The notes: a model not told the origin generated them from the sequence alone. DNA of 64,000 nt from Epiperipatus broadwayi (GCA_028023455.1 JAQFVV010000013.1:13218258-13282257), one strand, 5' to 3'. Positions 35,766 through 49,090 are shown, counted from the first letter of the stretch. Program-made: numbers and translations.

Positions 35766-36492
35766 ACCATCATTACAAATCTTCAGGAAAACACTGTTTA
35801 TTTTTTTGCTTCATTGATTATGCATTAGTCTGTTAACTATACAGTAATGTATTGGTTTTTTCAACATTTATTTATTTATTATTTGTTTTTGTTTTTAAAT
35901 GAAATAATAATTATTTTAAATCGTGATGTGCTTGTAATCAAGGAGATATGGAACTGTCTATAAGATAATTGAAGATATATGATTTTAATGCTGATAAGTA
36001 TAAATATTTTTTATCTATGTATGAGATTATATGTATATTATATTTATTATCAAAAATGGAAATAAGGAAATCTATTAATTTTTTTTTTCAAAAATAAATT
36101 ATAAAAAAGTAATAAAAAAATACATAATAGGTACTATAAATATATATATATATTGATAATTATACATAAAATGCTTTTTCAGTGCAATTTTAACTCCTTA
36201 TCAAATATTAAACATAAACTTAATAGTTAATATCATGTGCCAAAAAAGATTTTATGTACAATTACTAATATGTATATATATTTTTATAGTACCTGGTATA
36301 TATGATATTTTTATAATTTTTTTATAATTATATTCATTTAACATATTTAAAGATTCAACAGAAAATATGAAAGCAAAGTCACATAATTGACTTTTTTTGA
36401 TTATTCTAACCACTGATTAACCTTGTTCACATTGTATATGAAAATATATTTTGTCTTCAAAGTAAATACTGTTTTGAATTTTTATATTTTAG

Positions 36493-36589
36493 ATCTGATG
36501 ACAGAAGAACTGATGACTTACGAACAAAAGTGCGTTCTAGTGGAGACAAAAGTGAAAAAAAACCAAGGAGTACTGGTGATTCTCCTAAA
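36493..36589 (+). CDS. ZC3H13: ZC3H13 third coding exon
   Basis: 97 nt; with the two carried bases they give 33 codons (residues 85-117), starting Arg-Ser-Asp-Asp-Arg-Arg. The segment is strongly charged and low-complexity (DDRRTDDLRTKVRSSGDK, then KKPRSTGDSPK), like the disordered RS/RD/RE-rich body that follows the finger in ZC3H13 proteins. The acceptor is TTTATATTTTAG|A, the donor AAA|GTAATT at 36590. Phase 2 in, phase 0 out; it only reads through in the frame set by the previous exon. No later exon was recognised before the window ends. Confidence 0.75.
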
Positions 36590-38351
36590 GTAATTATTTT
36601 TCATTTATTTTTGTTACCACTGCACATTCAGTCTTTTATACACACTGTTTTCAGGAGTTTGACAAATAAAAACCATGTATGATGTCATTATAGTAAGGCA
36701 CAATTTAATGTAGGGCCTATTTGCAATAAGAATTAGTTGCATTTTATAGAGGATGAATTGAATGAAATAATGTGGAACTACTGAAAAACCTCAGTGAGCT
36801 ACATGAAAACTGTCAATAAATGTAGAATGAATCATCTATATTTCAGTTTTGATCGTGCATAATCATGCCACATACATAACGTGTACTAACGTAATTTAGT
36901 TTATAATATGGAATTAGTATATATTAGGGATAGCCAAACTTTAAGACGTCTGGGAGAACTTTTTTGGTGAAAATGTATCTGAGGGTGACTACATTTTTTG
37001 AGTACCTTGAACCAGAAAAATTTTGCACCATCTACTTGCCATTTTTGGTCGCATTTTCACTATTTTACATTTAGTTTACTGTAAATTCATAACTTTATTG
37101 GTATTTAAATTTTAATTCCAAAAAAAATCTGCTATTGGCGTTATTTTTTTTGCAAAAAATCGATTTCTAATTGCAGTCTATTGTATATAGTTCTGCCTTT
37201 TTTTCCTTATTATGCCTCAAAGCACTGAATGTCAACTTTGGCTATTGTTCTCCGGTGTTTCTAACTGTCAAAGTCAGAAATCAAAGCAAAATGTTTTATG
37301 CTTTTGTAATAGATTTTGAATATAAATAAATATATTACTTGTAATTTTTTACATTCATAATTAAGTTTTTATATTAATTTACCTAAATATAAAGTTTGAT
37401 TCAAAAATTTTTAAATTTTACAAGAAGAATAATCAAGGAAAAGTGAATAGTGCTGAACCGCCATTCAAGACAAGCGAATAATGTTGACTGCTATTTGCAT
37501 ATCAATGACATTCAGTGATAGCTAGCAAAATGCAACTATTTTTCATAAATATTTATGGATATTATGATTACTTTTTACATTATATTGACTTATAATGTGG
37601 CTAGATTTAGATTTTTATTTAAAGTATTTCATTTTAGACAAAGAAAAAACAACAGAAGTGAATAGTCAGCTATTGTAATTTCTAAGTTACAATAAATCAC
37701 TGGCGTTTTCACGTAATGATTGATTATAATTCGTTTGTTTTACTGCAGGCTAGTTTTCATGTTTTTCTTCAGGTATTAACATTTTAAATTTTTCTTTACA
37801 TTTAACCAATTTGACTGTAAAATAATTCATTTTTTAGAAGTAAATTAAAACAATTCTGATTATTGTACATTAATATTGTAACTGTCTGTATTCTCTTAAG
37901 TAATGTTGGGGAACACATCTAACTATAGTTGGACTTAGAGTCTTCATATAGGATGCCATGAGTGATGTGATAAAAGTTAAATCTATGATTGCATCTATTA
38001 CAAATAAGATAATTTAATGTCTAAATATTAACTATAGATACAATTTAGACCAGTTCATCCAATCTTCATCTCTCTTGATTACTCTGTTACGCTCAGTATT
38101 CCAACTCAGGGAGGATTTTGCAAGTAACTCTCTTCAGGGGTTCTATTAATATCCTGTAGTAATAATATTATTTAATACAATTTCAATCAATAGATTCTCA
38201 AAACTATTTTCAACCAAGTTATTATGATGTCAAATTAGGATGATATATATATTGTACCAATATCGTGGTTGGTACATTTAATAATTTGTCTAAAAATTAT
38301 TAAAATAAAATTATTCGTGGTAGTGTTTGGTTAGCTGCACCCCAGCCGCTA

Positions 38352-38644
38352 GAGGCGCTGTTTCTGTGTAAACACAGAAATATCTAGAGCAGGAGCCCTT
38401 TAAGCAGAAATGCCTGTTCCAGCCATTAGGTGGCGCTGTTCACCACATATGCACAGGAACCTTCCACAAGCCAGCTGGCAGCAAAACTACCCGCCTGGTG
38501 GCACTGGTTGCAATGTGTAAGCCATGTAGCTTACATCGTCTGCTACCAGCCACTACCAAGAACCTAAGTGGCGCTGATTGCCCTAAGCAGATCTAGCTTA
38601 CGTCTGCTACACCAAGATTCTAGCCCACTATGTGGGTGGTGCTG
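38352..38644 (+). repeat. Subterminal TGGCGCTG-type repeats, about 70-bp period
   Basis: GAGGCGCTG (38352-38360), AGGTGGCGCTG (38428-38438), CTGGTGGCACTG (38495-38506), TAAGTGGCGCTG (38565-38576) and GTGGGTGGTGCTG (38632-38644) occur at steps of 78, 68, 70 and 68 bp. The same series is mirrored in the right arm (48060-48360). Regular subterminal motifs often serve as transposase binding sites; that role is inferred. Confidence 0.75.
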
Positions 38645-39878
38645 TTTCTGCACGCTACACACGGAAAAACTATGCGAAATAATGCCTGCTTGATTTGTTT
38701 ATGTCCATACTACTTAAAACATGGATGCCCTATAATGTACAGGTGTGAGTAAATTTAGAAGCCACAAGTATTTAAATATGCGTTCCCATTTAATATTGTT
38801 ACATTCTATTTCACCATTTAATAAATCGATGTATTTTAAAATTATTTATTTTTAAAAATCAAACTTTTTTTAAAATTATTTACTCTAAAATGGGTTTTTT
38901 TAAAAAATTGGTCAGTGTTTTTTTTTTTTTTTTTTAAAAAAAAGCTATTTTTTTTTTTCTATGGCAGTATTGTTTTCAAAACTATTATTTTAAAACATGA
39001 TTGTAAAACTTTTTTTTTTTTACACTTTCAAATATTATTTAAAATGTTTTAAACTAATATAAATTATATTTTGGTTTATAGATCGATCTTTCAATGACTA
39101 TTTCCCAACCGTATTATTTTAAAAAGGTTGAATTGGCGTGCTCTTACGTGCAAAGAGTAATTCGAAGATCTGTTTATTAATAAATAGTTTTAAATTACTG
39201 GAGAAAAAGCAAATCAAACTCTCCTTTAAATATATTAAAATATTTATTCAGTTCAAATTTAAAAGAAGTTTACAATAAATAAGTTTTAAACTAATACAAA
39301 TTATATTTTGGTTTATAGATCGATCTTTCAATTACTATTTCCCAACTGTGTCAAAATTGGATGATCATTGAAAATTATATATGATCTTAATAGCCTAAAA
39401 TTCAGAAGACTGATAGTATTGTCTTTGCCAGTGCGTTGCTTCTTTCTTTATTAAATTAGTAATATCACCACAGCTAGTAAAAGTAATGTTACTTATTATA
39501 AGAGCTTAACAATGAGTTAATTTATCTCATAATTACGCTGTTACAAGTTTTGCTAATTTTGATATATATAGGATATATCTAGATGAATGTCTAAACATTA
39601 TGAAAGAATTTTGAAAAAAGTAAAGACAATACTTTTTTTTAGTAGATACTTTCCAAGCTGAGGGTTTATCAATGAAAGCTGAAATCTAATTAGAATTTTT
39701 GCAATAGGTCACTTTATTTACTTTATGATAGAACCATCAAAATGAGAGTCGTGATGCTGGATACAGTTGAGAAATGATTAATTACTTGTTCAGTACTTGC
39801 AAAAGCTAATGAATACATATTTATTTTTAATAATGGTAGAAAAAGTTTAATTAAATTTGCATATTAAAGTAAAACAAG

Positions 39879-42800
39879 ATCATCATCATCAACTATTATC
39901 AATTCACTGCAGGATGAACATCTCTCCAAGTTTAATCCACCTCCAATCTTTAGCTTCTCTTCTCCACATCACCCCTGCACACTTTCTTATTTCATCTATC
40001 CCTCTCACATGTGGTCTCTTCCTGGGTCTTCTACAATCTCTTGGAATCCAGTTTAAGATTTCAATTGTCCATCTATTATCATCTCTTCTAGCAATATGTC
40101 CAGCCCAACTCCACTTTAATCTTTTAATTTTTTCAATAAAATCAGTTACATCTTATTGTTCTCTTACTGATATATTGCGTTTTCGATCTCTTCTTGTTAC
40201 TCCCAACATGCATCTCTCCATACTTCTTTGAGGAGTGGTCTGAAGTCTGTATTGCTCTTCTATTAAGTGTCCAAGTCTCAGATCCATAAGTGAGAACAGG
40301 TAAAATACATTTATTAAAAATCTTCCTTTACAAACACATAGGTATATTTCTTTTTAGTATCAAGTTATTTCTACCAAAAGCACTCCAACCAAGTTTAATT
40401 CTATGATTAATTTCATCCATTAGGTTTCCATCTGTATTAATAATCTGACCAAGTCGTTTGTAACTGATAACTTCTTCTAACTCATTATAAACAATCTTTA
40501 TTTTCATATTTTGAGAAAATCCATTAAACATTACTTTAGTCATTTTAAAATTTATCTTTAGTCCTACTTTCATCTGATAACTACTGCAACATTTCCTGTA
40601 GATCTAAATCATTATTAGCAAAAACAACTACATCATCTGAAAAATCTAAATGACTTAAATAATCACCATTTACTTTCACTCCTTTAGCTTTCCATTTTAA
40701 TACACAAAATACTTCTTGCAGCACTGCTGTAAAAAGTTTTGGAGATATGGAGTCACACCCTGTCTTACACTCTTCTCAATGTAGACCTTCCCAGTAACAT
40801 TTTCTAATCTAATTGCTGCTGTTGCATTTTTATAAATATTCTTTAAAATATGACAATATCTTGGATCTATACCTTGATGATCCAATACTTGAATCACTGA
40901 AGAAAAGTTTATAAATTCAAATGCCTTTTCATAATCTACAAATCCAAAACATAATGCCAACTCATATTCATTTGTCCTTTCTATAACTTCTCTCAATCCC
41001 TCGACATGATTTCCTGTACTAAAACCACTTCTAAATCCAGCTTTGTTCTCTTGGTTGGTGGAAATTCAATGTTCTCTGTAGACGCATTGTTATTATCTTG
41101 GTAAAAATTTTGTATGTAACTGATAAAAGGCTGATAGGTCTGTAATTTCTAATATCTCCTTTATCACCCTTTTAAAATATTAATATTCATACTGCATTCT
41201 TCCAATCATCTGGTACATCTTTATCATTTAGACATTTGGTATATAATATTGCTAAAAAAATTTCTATTTTTTCACCTGCTTCTTTTAATATATCAATTGT
41301 AATTCTACCATTGCCTGGAGTCTTTTCTTTCTTCATGTATTTAATTGCATGTCTCACTTTTACATTTAAAATTCTGGGCAATTCAGAAGATGTAATAGAT
41401 ATAGGAGTAATTCTTGATAGAAGTCTTCTATCTATTTCATGATGTCATCTCTCTTTTTAGTAATATTTCCAGCTTTTTTCTTATTGCAGACATAAATTTC
41501 CTACCAATACCAAAATGTTGTTTTACACTCTTGAGACTTTCATTCTCTTCTACTGCTTTCCTTGCTAGTTCACAGTTATACTTTCTTATATCATTTTCAA
41601 CTCTTTTCCACATCATTTTACAAAATTCGAGATATTCAATCCTTTTTAATGCATCATTTTTGTATATATTCATATTCCTTCTTTTCTTCATAAATTCTCT
41701 AGTCTCAATAGAAATGTTATTTGTCAAGTGCTGCTTTTTTCAACCAGCTTTTTTTGTTGCAGTTTTGAAAAGTGTATCAGTTGTTTTCATATTAATTTCA
41801 TTCACATCTGAATCATGTTCAAAATCTACTAATACTTGAAACCTATTTGTAAGTTCTAATTTAAATTCATTAGAATGTTTCTGAAAATTAGGAATATCAA
41901 CTGCAAATGTTCTTATTCTTAATAATTTTTGTCTCTCTTGTTTTGCATTAACATGTATTTCACATCTGACTAATCGATGATCACTTCCTCTGTTAAATTT
42001 ATTAAGAACATTACAATCTTGAATTATGTATTTTTTGTTAGTCAAAATATAATCCAATTCTAATCCAATTCTGCTGTACCTTCATTTGGTTTCTTCCATG
42101 TCCATTTCCTTTTAAATTTTTTCGCAAAATAATAATTCATAATATAAAGTTTTCCTTTTCCTGCAAACTCCACAAGTCTATGTCCTCTCTCATTTCTATT
42201 ACCATTACCAAAATTACCTACAGCACTTTCATCTTTCATTTGTTTACTAATTCTAGCATTAAAGTCTTCCATAACAATTTTAAAATGTAGTTTACTCTGA
42301 TCAAAAGTCTTTTGTGCATCCATATAAAAACCTTCTACTACTTCATCACTTTGAGAACTTGTTGGGACATAAACCTAAATTATCTGCATTTGGTATCTGC
42401 TAATAAGTTGTTTAACTAATCTTGCCACTCTGTCCGATACACCATCAATCTCCACAATGTTGTTCTTCCACTTTTTATTTATAATGAATCCTACTTTATA
42501 GTAGAGTACATGTTCACTTTTTAAAACAATTGTCTCTTTATCTTTTCTTCTAACTCCACAAAGTCCAATAATGTCCCATTTAATATAAGACAGTTTTTCT
42601 TCTAACTATTGCAATATTCCTTCACTTGAAAGTGATCTGCAGTTGTAAGTACCTAAATAAAAAAAGTCCTCATCAAATGGCAGCCTGGGACCACAATCAG
42701 GGGATTCTTAGCACCCTCTGCCTTCGGCCACCAACTTCTGCCTTGGTTGGTGACTTTACAGTCTCCTGGGAATAAGGGCCATGATTTAGTTTTGTCTGTC

Positions 42801-43114
42801 ATAATTGTATATATATATATATTGGAAAAATATTTATCATTTACACAAGCATTCATTCTGCCTTATCAGGCAACTGAGAAGAAAGTCCATGGTGTTTCTA
42901 GAACTTAAACTCAGAGGTAAAAATCCAATAACCTTGTCACACTGGCTAATGCGTGTTGGTGAGCAGCCTATCCATGTTTATATACTATATGAATAATCAC
43001 ATAGTAATAACAGCTGTAATGACAATAACGTATGGAGTGGACATTAAGAATTTGCCTTGCTCAGTTCCTTTAAGGCCTCTAAGAGGAATCAAAGGGTTTC
43101 CTTTCAATTAATAG
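39879..43114 (-). mobile_element. RTE-clade LINE copy 4, in the left foldback arm (degenerate)
   Basis: Minus-strand copy from near the 5' leader (at 43114) to the (GATGAT)n tail (39879). It keeps recognisable endonuclease pieces (42323-42060 with DFNARI; 42057-41740 with DYILTN and GSDHRLV) and RT pieces (40996-40697 with VDYEKAFE), broken by frameshifts. It shares diagnostic changes with copy 5: a TAG in place of GAG before the thumb and the same 8-nt thumb deletion. So both descend from one insertion that was duplicated with the arm. The 3' end faces outward. Confidence 0.9.
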
Positions 43115-43601
43115 GATGGCAATAAATTTGTAACTTCCTGAGTGTGACAATTTTTTGCATTAAATCAAATCTTAATGATTAGTCAAAGTAGATTATAGTT
43201 TATTAGTTGATATTGTGAAATTGGTAAATATTTAAGTGTCACTGTTGGGTGATATATATTAAAATTTGTCTATTTAGAAATTCATTTGTAGATTCATTAA
43301 ACCACCTAACTACTCACAAACATTATATTAAAAAATCTGTAGAGATTCTAACCAGTAAATAAATTCAAGTATATTTATTATCTCCTTTAAGTTTGCCAGT
43401 TTTCTGTTTGATCCCAACCCCATGAATTAATAATTGTTGAAATCTACCGGTATTTTAATATATATCACCCAACAGAGACACTTAAATATTTACCAATTTC
43501 ACAATATCAACTAATAAACTATAATCTACTTTGACTAATCATTAAGATTTGATTTAATGCAAAAAATTGTCACACTCAGGAAGTTACAAATTTATTGCCA
43601 T

Positions 43602-46600
43602 CCTATTAATTGAAAGGAAACCCTTTGATTTTTCTTGGAGGCCTTAAAGGAACTGGGCAAGGCAAATTCTTAATGTCCACTCCATACGTTATTGTCATTA
43701 CAGCTGTTATTACTATGTGATTATTCATATAGTATATAAACATGGATGGGCTGCTCACCAACATGCATTCAGCCAGTGTGACACGGTTATTGGATTTTTA
43801 CCTCTGAGTTTAAGATCTAGAAATACCATGGATTTTCTTCTCAGTTGCCTGATAAGGCAGAATGAATGCTTGTGTAAATGATAAATATTTTTCCAATATA
43901 TATATATACACAATTATGACAGACAAAACTAAATCATGTCCCTTATTCCCAGGAGACTGTAAAGTCACCAACCAAGGCAGCAGTTGGTGGCCGAAGGCAG
44001 AGGGTGCTAATAATCCCCTGATTGTGGTCAGGCTGCCATTTGATGAGGACTTTTTTTATTTAGGTACTTACAACAGCAGATCATTTTCAAGTGAAGGAAT
44101 ATTGCAAGAGTTAGAAGAAAAACTGTCTTATATTAAATGGGACATTATTGGACTTTGTGGAGTTAGAAGAAAAGATAAAGAGACAATTGTTTTAAATAGT
44201 GAACATGTACTCTACTATAAAGGCACAAATATTGGAAATACAACTGGAGTAGGATTCATTATAAATAAAAAGTGGAAGAACAACATTGTGGAGCTTGATG
44301 GTGTGTCGGACAGAGTGGCAAGATTAGATAAACAATTTAATAGCAGATACCAAATGCAGATAATTTAGGTTTATGCCCCAACAAGTTCTCAAAGAAATGA
44401 AGTAGTAGAAGATTTTTATATGTATGCACAAAAGGCTTTTGATCAGAGTAAACTATATTTTAAAATTGTTATGGAAGACTTTAATGCTAGAATTGGTAAA
44501 CAAATGAATGATGAAAGTGCTGTAGGTAATTTTGGTTATGGTAATAGAAATGAGAGAGGACACAGACTTGTGGAGTTTGCAAGAAAAGGAAAACTTTATA
44601 TTATGAATTATTATTTTGCGAAAAAAGTTAAAAGTAAATGGACATGGAAGCATCCAAATGAAGGTACAGTAGAATTGGATTATATTTTGACTAACAGAAA
44701 ATACATAATTCAAGATTGTAATGTTCTTAATAAATTTAACAGAGGAAGTGATCATCGATTAATAAGATGTGAAATACATGTTAATGCAAAACTAGAGAGA
44801 CAAAAATTATTAAGAATAACAATATTTACAGTTGATATTCCTAATTTTCAGAAACATTCTAATGAATTTAAATTAGAACTTACAAATAGGTTTCAAGTAT
44901 TAGTAGATTTTGAACATGATTCAGATGTGAATGAAATTAATACAAAAAAAGCAGCACTTGATCAATAACATTTCTACTGAGACTAGAGAATTTATGAAGA
45001 AAAGAAGGAATATGAAGATATACAAAAATTATGCATTAAAAAGGATTGAATATCTCGAATTTTATAAAATGATGCGGAAAAGAGTTGAAAATGATATAAG
45101 AAAGTATAACTGTGAAATAGCAAGGAAAGCAGTAGAAGAGAATGAAAGTCTCAAGAGTGTAAAACAACATTTTGGTATTGGTAGGAAATTTATGTCTGCA
45201 ATAAGAAAAAAGTTGGAAATATTACTAAAAAGAGAGATGACATCATGAAATGGATAGAAGACTTCTATCAAGAATTATATAGTAATAAAGAACAAATACC
45301 TCCTATATCTATTACATCTTCTGAATTGCCCAGAATTTTAAATGAAGAAGTGAGACATGCAAGTAAATACATGAAGAAAGAAAAGATTCCAGGCAATGGT
45401 AGAATTACAATTGATATATTAAAAGAAGAAGGTGAAAAAATAGAAATTTTTTTAGCAACATTATATACCAAATGTCTAAATGATAAAGATGTACCAAATG
45501 ATTGGAAGAATGCAGTATTAATATTAATATTTTAAAAGGGTGATAAAGGAGATATTAGAAATTACAGACCTATCAGCCTTTTATCAGTTACATACAAAAG
45601 TTTTACCAAGATCATTACAACTCGTCTATGGAGAACATTGGATTTCCACCAGCCAAGAGAACAAAGCTGGATTTAGAAGTGGTTTTAGTACAGGAAATCA
45701 TGTCCAGGGATTGAGAGAAGTTATAGAAAGGACAAATGAATATGCATTGCCATTATGTTTTGGATTTGTAGATTATGAAAAGGCATTTGAATTTATAAAC
45801 TTTTCTTCAGTGATTCAAGTATTGGATCATCAAGGTATAGATCCAAGATATTGTCATATTTTAAAGAATATTTATAAAAATGCAACAGCAGCAATTAGAT
45901 TAGAAAATGTTACTGGGAAAGTCAACATTGAGAAGAGGGTAAGACAGGGTGACTCCATATCTCCAAAACTTTTTACAGCAGTGCTGCAAGAACCATTTTG
46001 TGTATTAAAATGGGAAGCTAAAGGAGTGAAAGTAAATGGTGAATATTTGAGTAATTTAGATTTTTCAGATGATGTAGTTGTTTTTGCTAATAATGATTTA
46101 GATCTACAGGAAATGTTGCAGTAGTTATCAGATGAAAGTAGGACTAAAGATAAATTTTAAAATGACTAAAGTAATGTTTAATGGATTTTCTCAAAATATG
46201 AAAATAAAGATTGTTTATAATGAGTTAGAAGAAGTTAACAGTTACAAACGACTTTGTCAGATTATTAATACAGATGGAAACATAATGGATGAAATTAATC
46301 ATAGAATTAAACTTGGTTGGAGTGCTTTTGGTAGAAATAACTTGATACTAAAAGGAAATATACCTATGTGTTTGTAAAGGAAGATTTTTAATAAATGGGT
46401 TTTATCTGTTCTCACTTATGGATCTGAGACTTGGACACTTAATAGAAGAGCAATACAGACTTCAGACCACTCCTCAAAGAAGTATGGAGAGATGCATGTT
46501 GGGAGTAACAAGAAGAGATCGAAAACGCAATATATCAGTAAGAGAACAATAAGATGTAACTGATTTTATTGAAAAAATTAAAAGATTAAAGTGGAGTTGG

Positions 46601-46826
46601 GCTGGACATATTGCTAGAAGAGATGATAATAGATGAACAATTGAAATCTTAAACTGGATTCCAGGGGATTGTAGAAGATCCAGGAAGAGACCACATGTGA
46701 GAGGGATAGATGAAATAAGAAAGTGTTCAGGGGTGATGTGGAGAAGAGAAGCTAAAGATTGGAGGTGGATTAAACTTGGAGAGATGTTCATCCTGCAGTG
46801 GATTGATAATAGTTGATGATGATGAT
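43602..46826 (+). mobile_element. RTE-clade LINE copy 5, in the right foldback arm (degenerate)
   Basis: Mirror image of copy 4. The endonuclease frame 43862-44368 has YLGTYNSRSF and GVRRKDKE, with a TAG just after QMQII. It resumes at 44420-44968 (MEDFNARIG, DYILTNR, GSDHRLI). RT pieces lie at 45245-45535 and 45540-46124 ([17 protein letters not shown] and FSDDVVVF, where the Ala of FADD has become Ser). A deletion of about 60 bp near 44942 is absent from copy 4. Tail GATGATGATGAT ends at 46826. Non-functional. Confidence 0.9.
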
Positions 46827-49055
46827 CTTGTTTTACTTTAATATGCAAATTTAATTAAACCTTTTCTACCATTATTAAAAATAAATATGTATTCATTAGC
46901 TTTTGCAAGTACTGAACAAGCAATTAATCATTTCTCAACTGTATCCAGCATCACATGACTCTCATTTTGATGGTTCTATCATAAAGTAAATAAAGTGACC
47001 TATTGCAAAAATTCTAATTAGATTTCAGCTTTCATTGATAAACCCTCAGCTTGGAAAGTATCTACTAAAAAAAGTATTGTCTTTACTTTTTTCAAAATTC
47101 TTTCATAATGTTTAGATGTTCATCTAGATATATCATATAACAAAATTAGAAAAACTCGTAACAGCGTAATTATGAGACAAATTAACTCATTGTTAAGCTC
47201 TTATAATAAGTAACATTACTTTTACTAAGTGTGGTGATATTACTAATTTAATAATGAAAGAAAGAAACAATGCACTGGCAAAGACAGTACTATCAGTCTT
47301 CTGAATTTTAGGCTATTAAGATCATATATAATTTTCAATGATCATCCAATTTTGACACAGTTGGGAAATAGTAATTGAAAGATCGATCTATAAACCAAAA
47401 TATTATTTGTATTAGTTTAAAACTTATTTACTGTAAACTTCTTTTAAATTTGAACTGAATAAATATTTTAATATATTTAAAGGAGAGTTTGATTTGCTTT
47501 TTCTCCAGTAATTTAAAAATATTTATTGATAAACAGATGTTCGAATTACTCTTTGCACGTAAGAGCACGCAAATTCAACCATTTTAAAATAATACGGTTG
47601 GGAAATAGTCATTGAAAGATCGATCTATAAACCAAAATATAATTGGTATTAGTTTAAAACATTTTAAATAATATTTGAAAGTGTAAAAAAAAAAAAGTTT
47701 TACAAACAATCATGTTTTAAAATAATAGTTTTGAAAGCAATACTGCCGTAGGAAAAAAAATAGCTTTTTAAAAATAAAAAAAAAACACGGACCGATTTTT
47801 TTTAAAAAAAAACCATTTTAGAGTAAATAATTTTTAAAAAAGTTTGATTTTTAAAATTAAATAATTTTAAAAGACATCGATTTATTAAATGGTGAAATAG
47901 AATTTAACAATATTAAGTGGGAACGCATATTTAAATACTTATCGCTTCTAAATTTACTTACACCTGTACATTATAGGGCATCCATGTTTTAAGTAGTATG
48001 GACTAAACAAATCAAGCAGGCATTATTCCGCGTAGTTTTTCCGTGTGTAATGTGGAAAAACAACACCACCCACGTAGTGGGCTAGAATCTTGGTGTAGCA
48101 GACGACATAAGTTAGATCTGCTTACGGCAATCAGCCCCACCTAGGTTTTTTGTAGTCGCTGGTAGCAGATGATGTAAGCTACATGGCTTACGCATTGCAA
48201 GCAGCGCCACCAGGTAGGCAGTTTTGCTGCCAGCTGGCTTGTGGAAGGTTCCTATGCATACGTATGGTGAACAGCGCTACCTAACGGCTGGAATGCATTT
48301 CTGCTTAAAGGGCCCCTGATCTAGATATTTCTGTGTGGTTTACACAGAAACAGCACCTCTATCGGCTGGGGTGCAGCTAACCAAACACTACCTTATTCGT
48401 TAAAAGAAATAGTATGTAAAAGTTTAAGAGTTTTTTTATTGCAGTTTGTTTTCGAAAAACGTAAAATTAAAAGTCAAAGAGTTTTTTGAAAGAAAAGTTA
48501 CAATTAATTAATTAAAAGTGGGAAGGGGTTTGCTTTACAAACATCAAATTAAAAGTTTAAATAGTTTTTGCTAAAAACTATTAAATCATAGTTTTATGGG
48601 GAAAATTAAAAGAAGTTGATGTTGAAAGAAGTTATAAATGATTGATTAGAAAAAAAAATGGAAGAAAGAAAAGTTTAAAAATATAAATCTCTTTTTATTT
48701 AAGTTAAAGAAAAAAAGTCATCTTAAAAACTAAATAGTGAATTGATCTTAAATTATATATGTGCGTAAATGACGAATTAATATGAATTTGTTAGTAAAAT
48801 ATATGTGTGTGATTGTAAATATAATAAATGTATGTGTAGTAAATATTAAAAAAATGATATAGAAAATTATCATTAAAAAAAAAACAGCGATGGTTACTAA
48901 TTAAAAATGTTAAAATAACTCGTGTGTGATGGCTGTTAATTAACATCTTCAACAACAGGATTAAAAGCTTATCTCGAAGAATGCAATTAAAAACCAGAAA
49001 GGAATTTCGACAACAGATATTGCCAGCAGATATCAAAACAGCAACAGGCCTTAAG

Positions 49056-49090
49056 TATAAATAGGTCCAGTTTTTCATCGGACAATCAGT
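49056..49090 (+). promoter_or_regulatory. TATA box plus TCAGT initiator
   Basis: TATAAATA at 49056-49063 and TCAGT at 49086-49090; the initiator A (49088) lies 32 bp from the first T of the TATA box, the standard spacing for an RNA polymerase II core promoter. TCAGT is the arthropod-type initiator. It is followed by several CAGTTGAGATT-like repeats up to 49200. A homologous promoter lies on the minus strand at 61240-61207. Confidence 0.65.

Larger units (their letters stand above)
15974..36492 (+). other. ZC3H13 intron, 20.5 kb, phase 2
   Basis: From GTAAGAG at 15974 to TTTATATTTTAG at 36492. The two leftover bases AG join the A at 36493 to make an Arg codon, confirming the join. Named repeats are listed separately. 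Stretches where I see only AT-rich sequence, homopolymers or microsatellites: 15974-16500, 17015-17800, 18660-19300, 19360-20170, 21660-23357, 24409-24861, 25773-26540, 27246-29335, 34590-35515 and 35765-36492. Confidence 0.75.
38311..48400. mobile_element. 10-kb foldback DNA element with 8-bp target duplication
   Basis: The body is 38319-48392 (10,074 bp). TTATTCGT stands directly outside both ends (38311-38318 and 48393-48400). The left end GGTAGTGTTTGGTTAGCTGC is matched in reverse at the right end. Arms are 38319-43265 and 43452-48392 (4,947 and 4,941 bp) around a spacer of about 186 bp. Each arm has GC-rich subterminal repeats, an AT-rich part with a 63-bp internal direct repeat (39047-39111, 39286-39350; mirrored), and an RTE LINE. 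Arms differ by many substitutions and indels, so the palindrome is old. No transposase was found. GGTA ends and an 8-bp duplication do not identify a superfamily; long repeat-rich arms recall Foldback and Galileo. Confidence 0.9.

Noticed and set aside
39879-46826. Two independent RTE insertions in the arms
   Set aside because: They share private mutations and identical boundaries, and are flanked by homologous non-RTE sequence, so they are one insertion duplicated with the arm.
4674-46826. Head-to-head arrangement of RTE copies (1/3 and 4/5) as a special propagation mode
   Set aside because: Copies 1 and 3 are separate insertions about 280 bp apart with different flanks; only copies 4/5 are symmetrical, and that follows from arm duplication.
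38311-48400. hAT assignment for the foldback family on the basis of 8-bp duplications
   Set aside because: The ends do not start with the hAT-type CAGG/TAGNG, and only one of the four duplications has T at position 2 and A at position 7.
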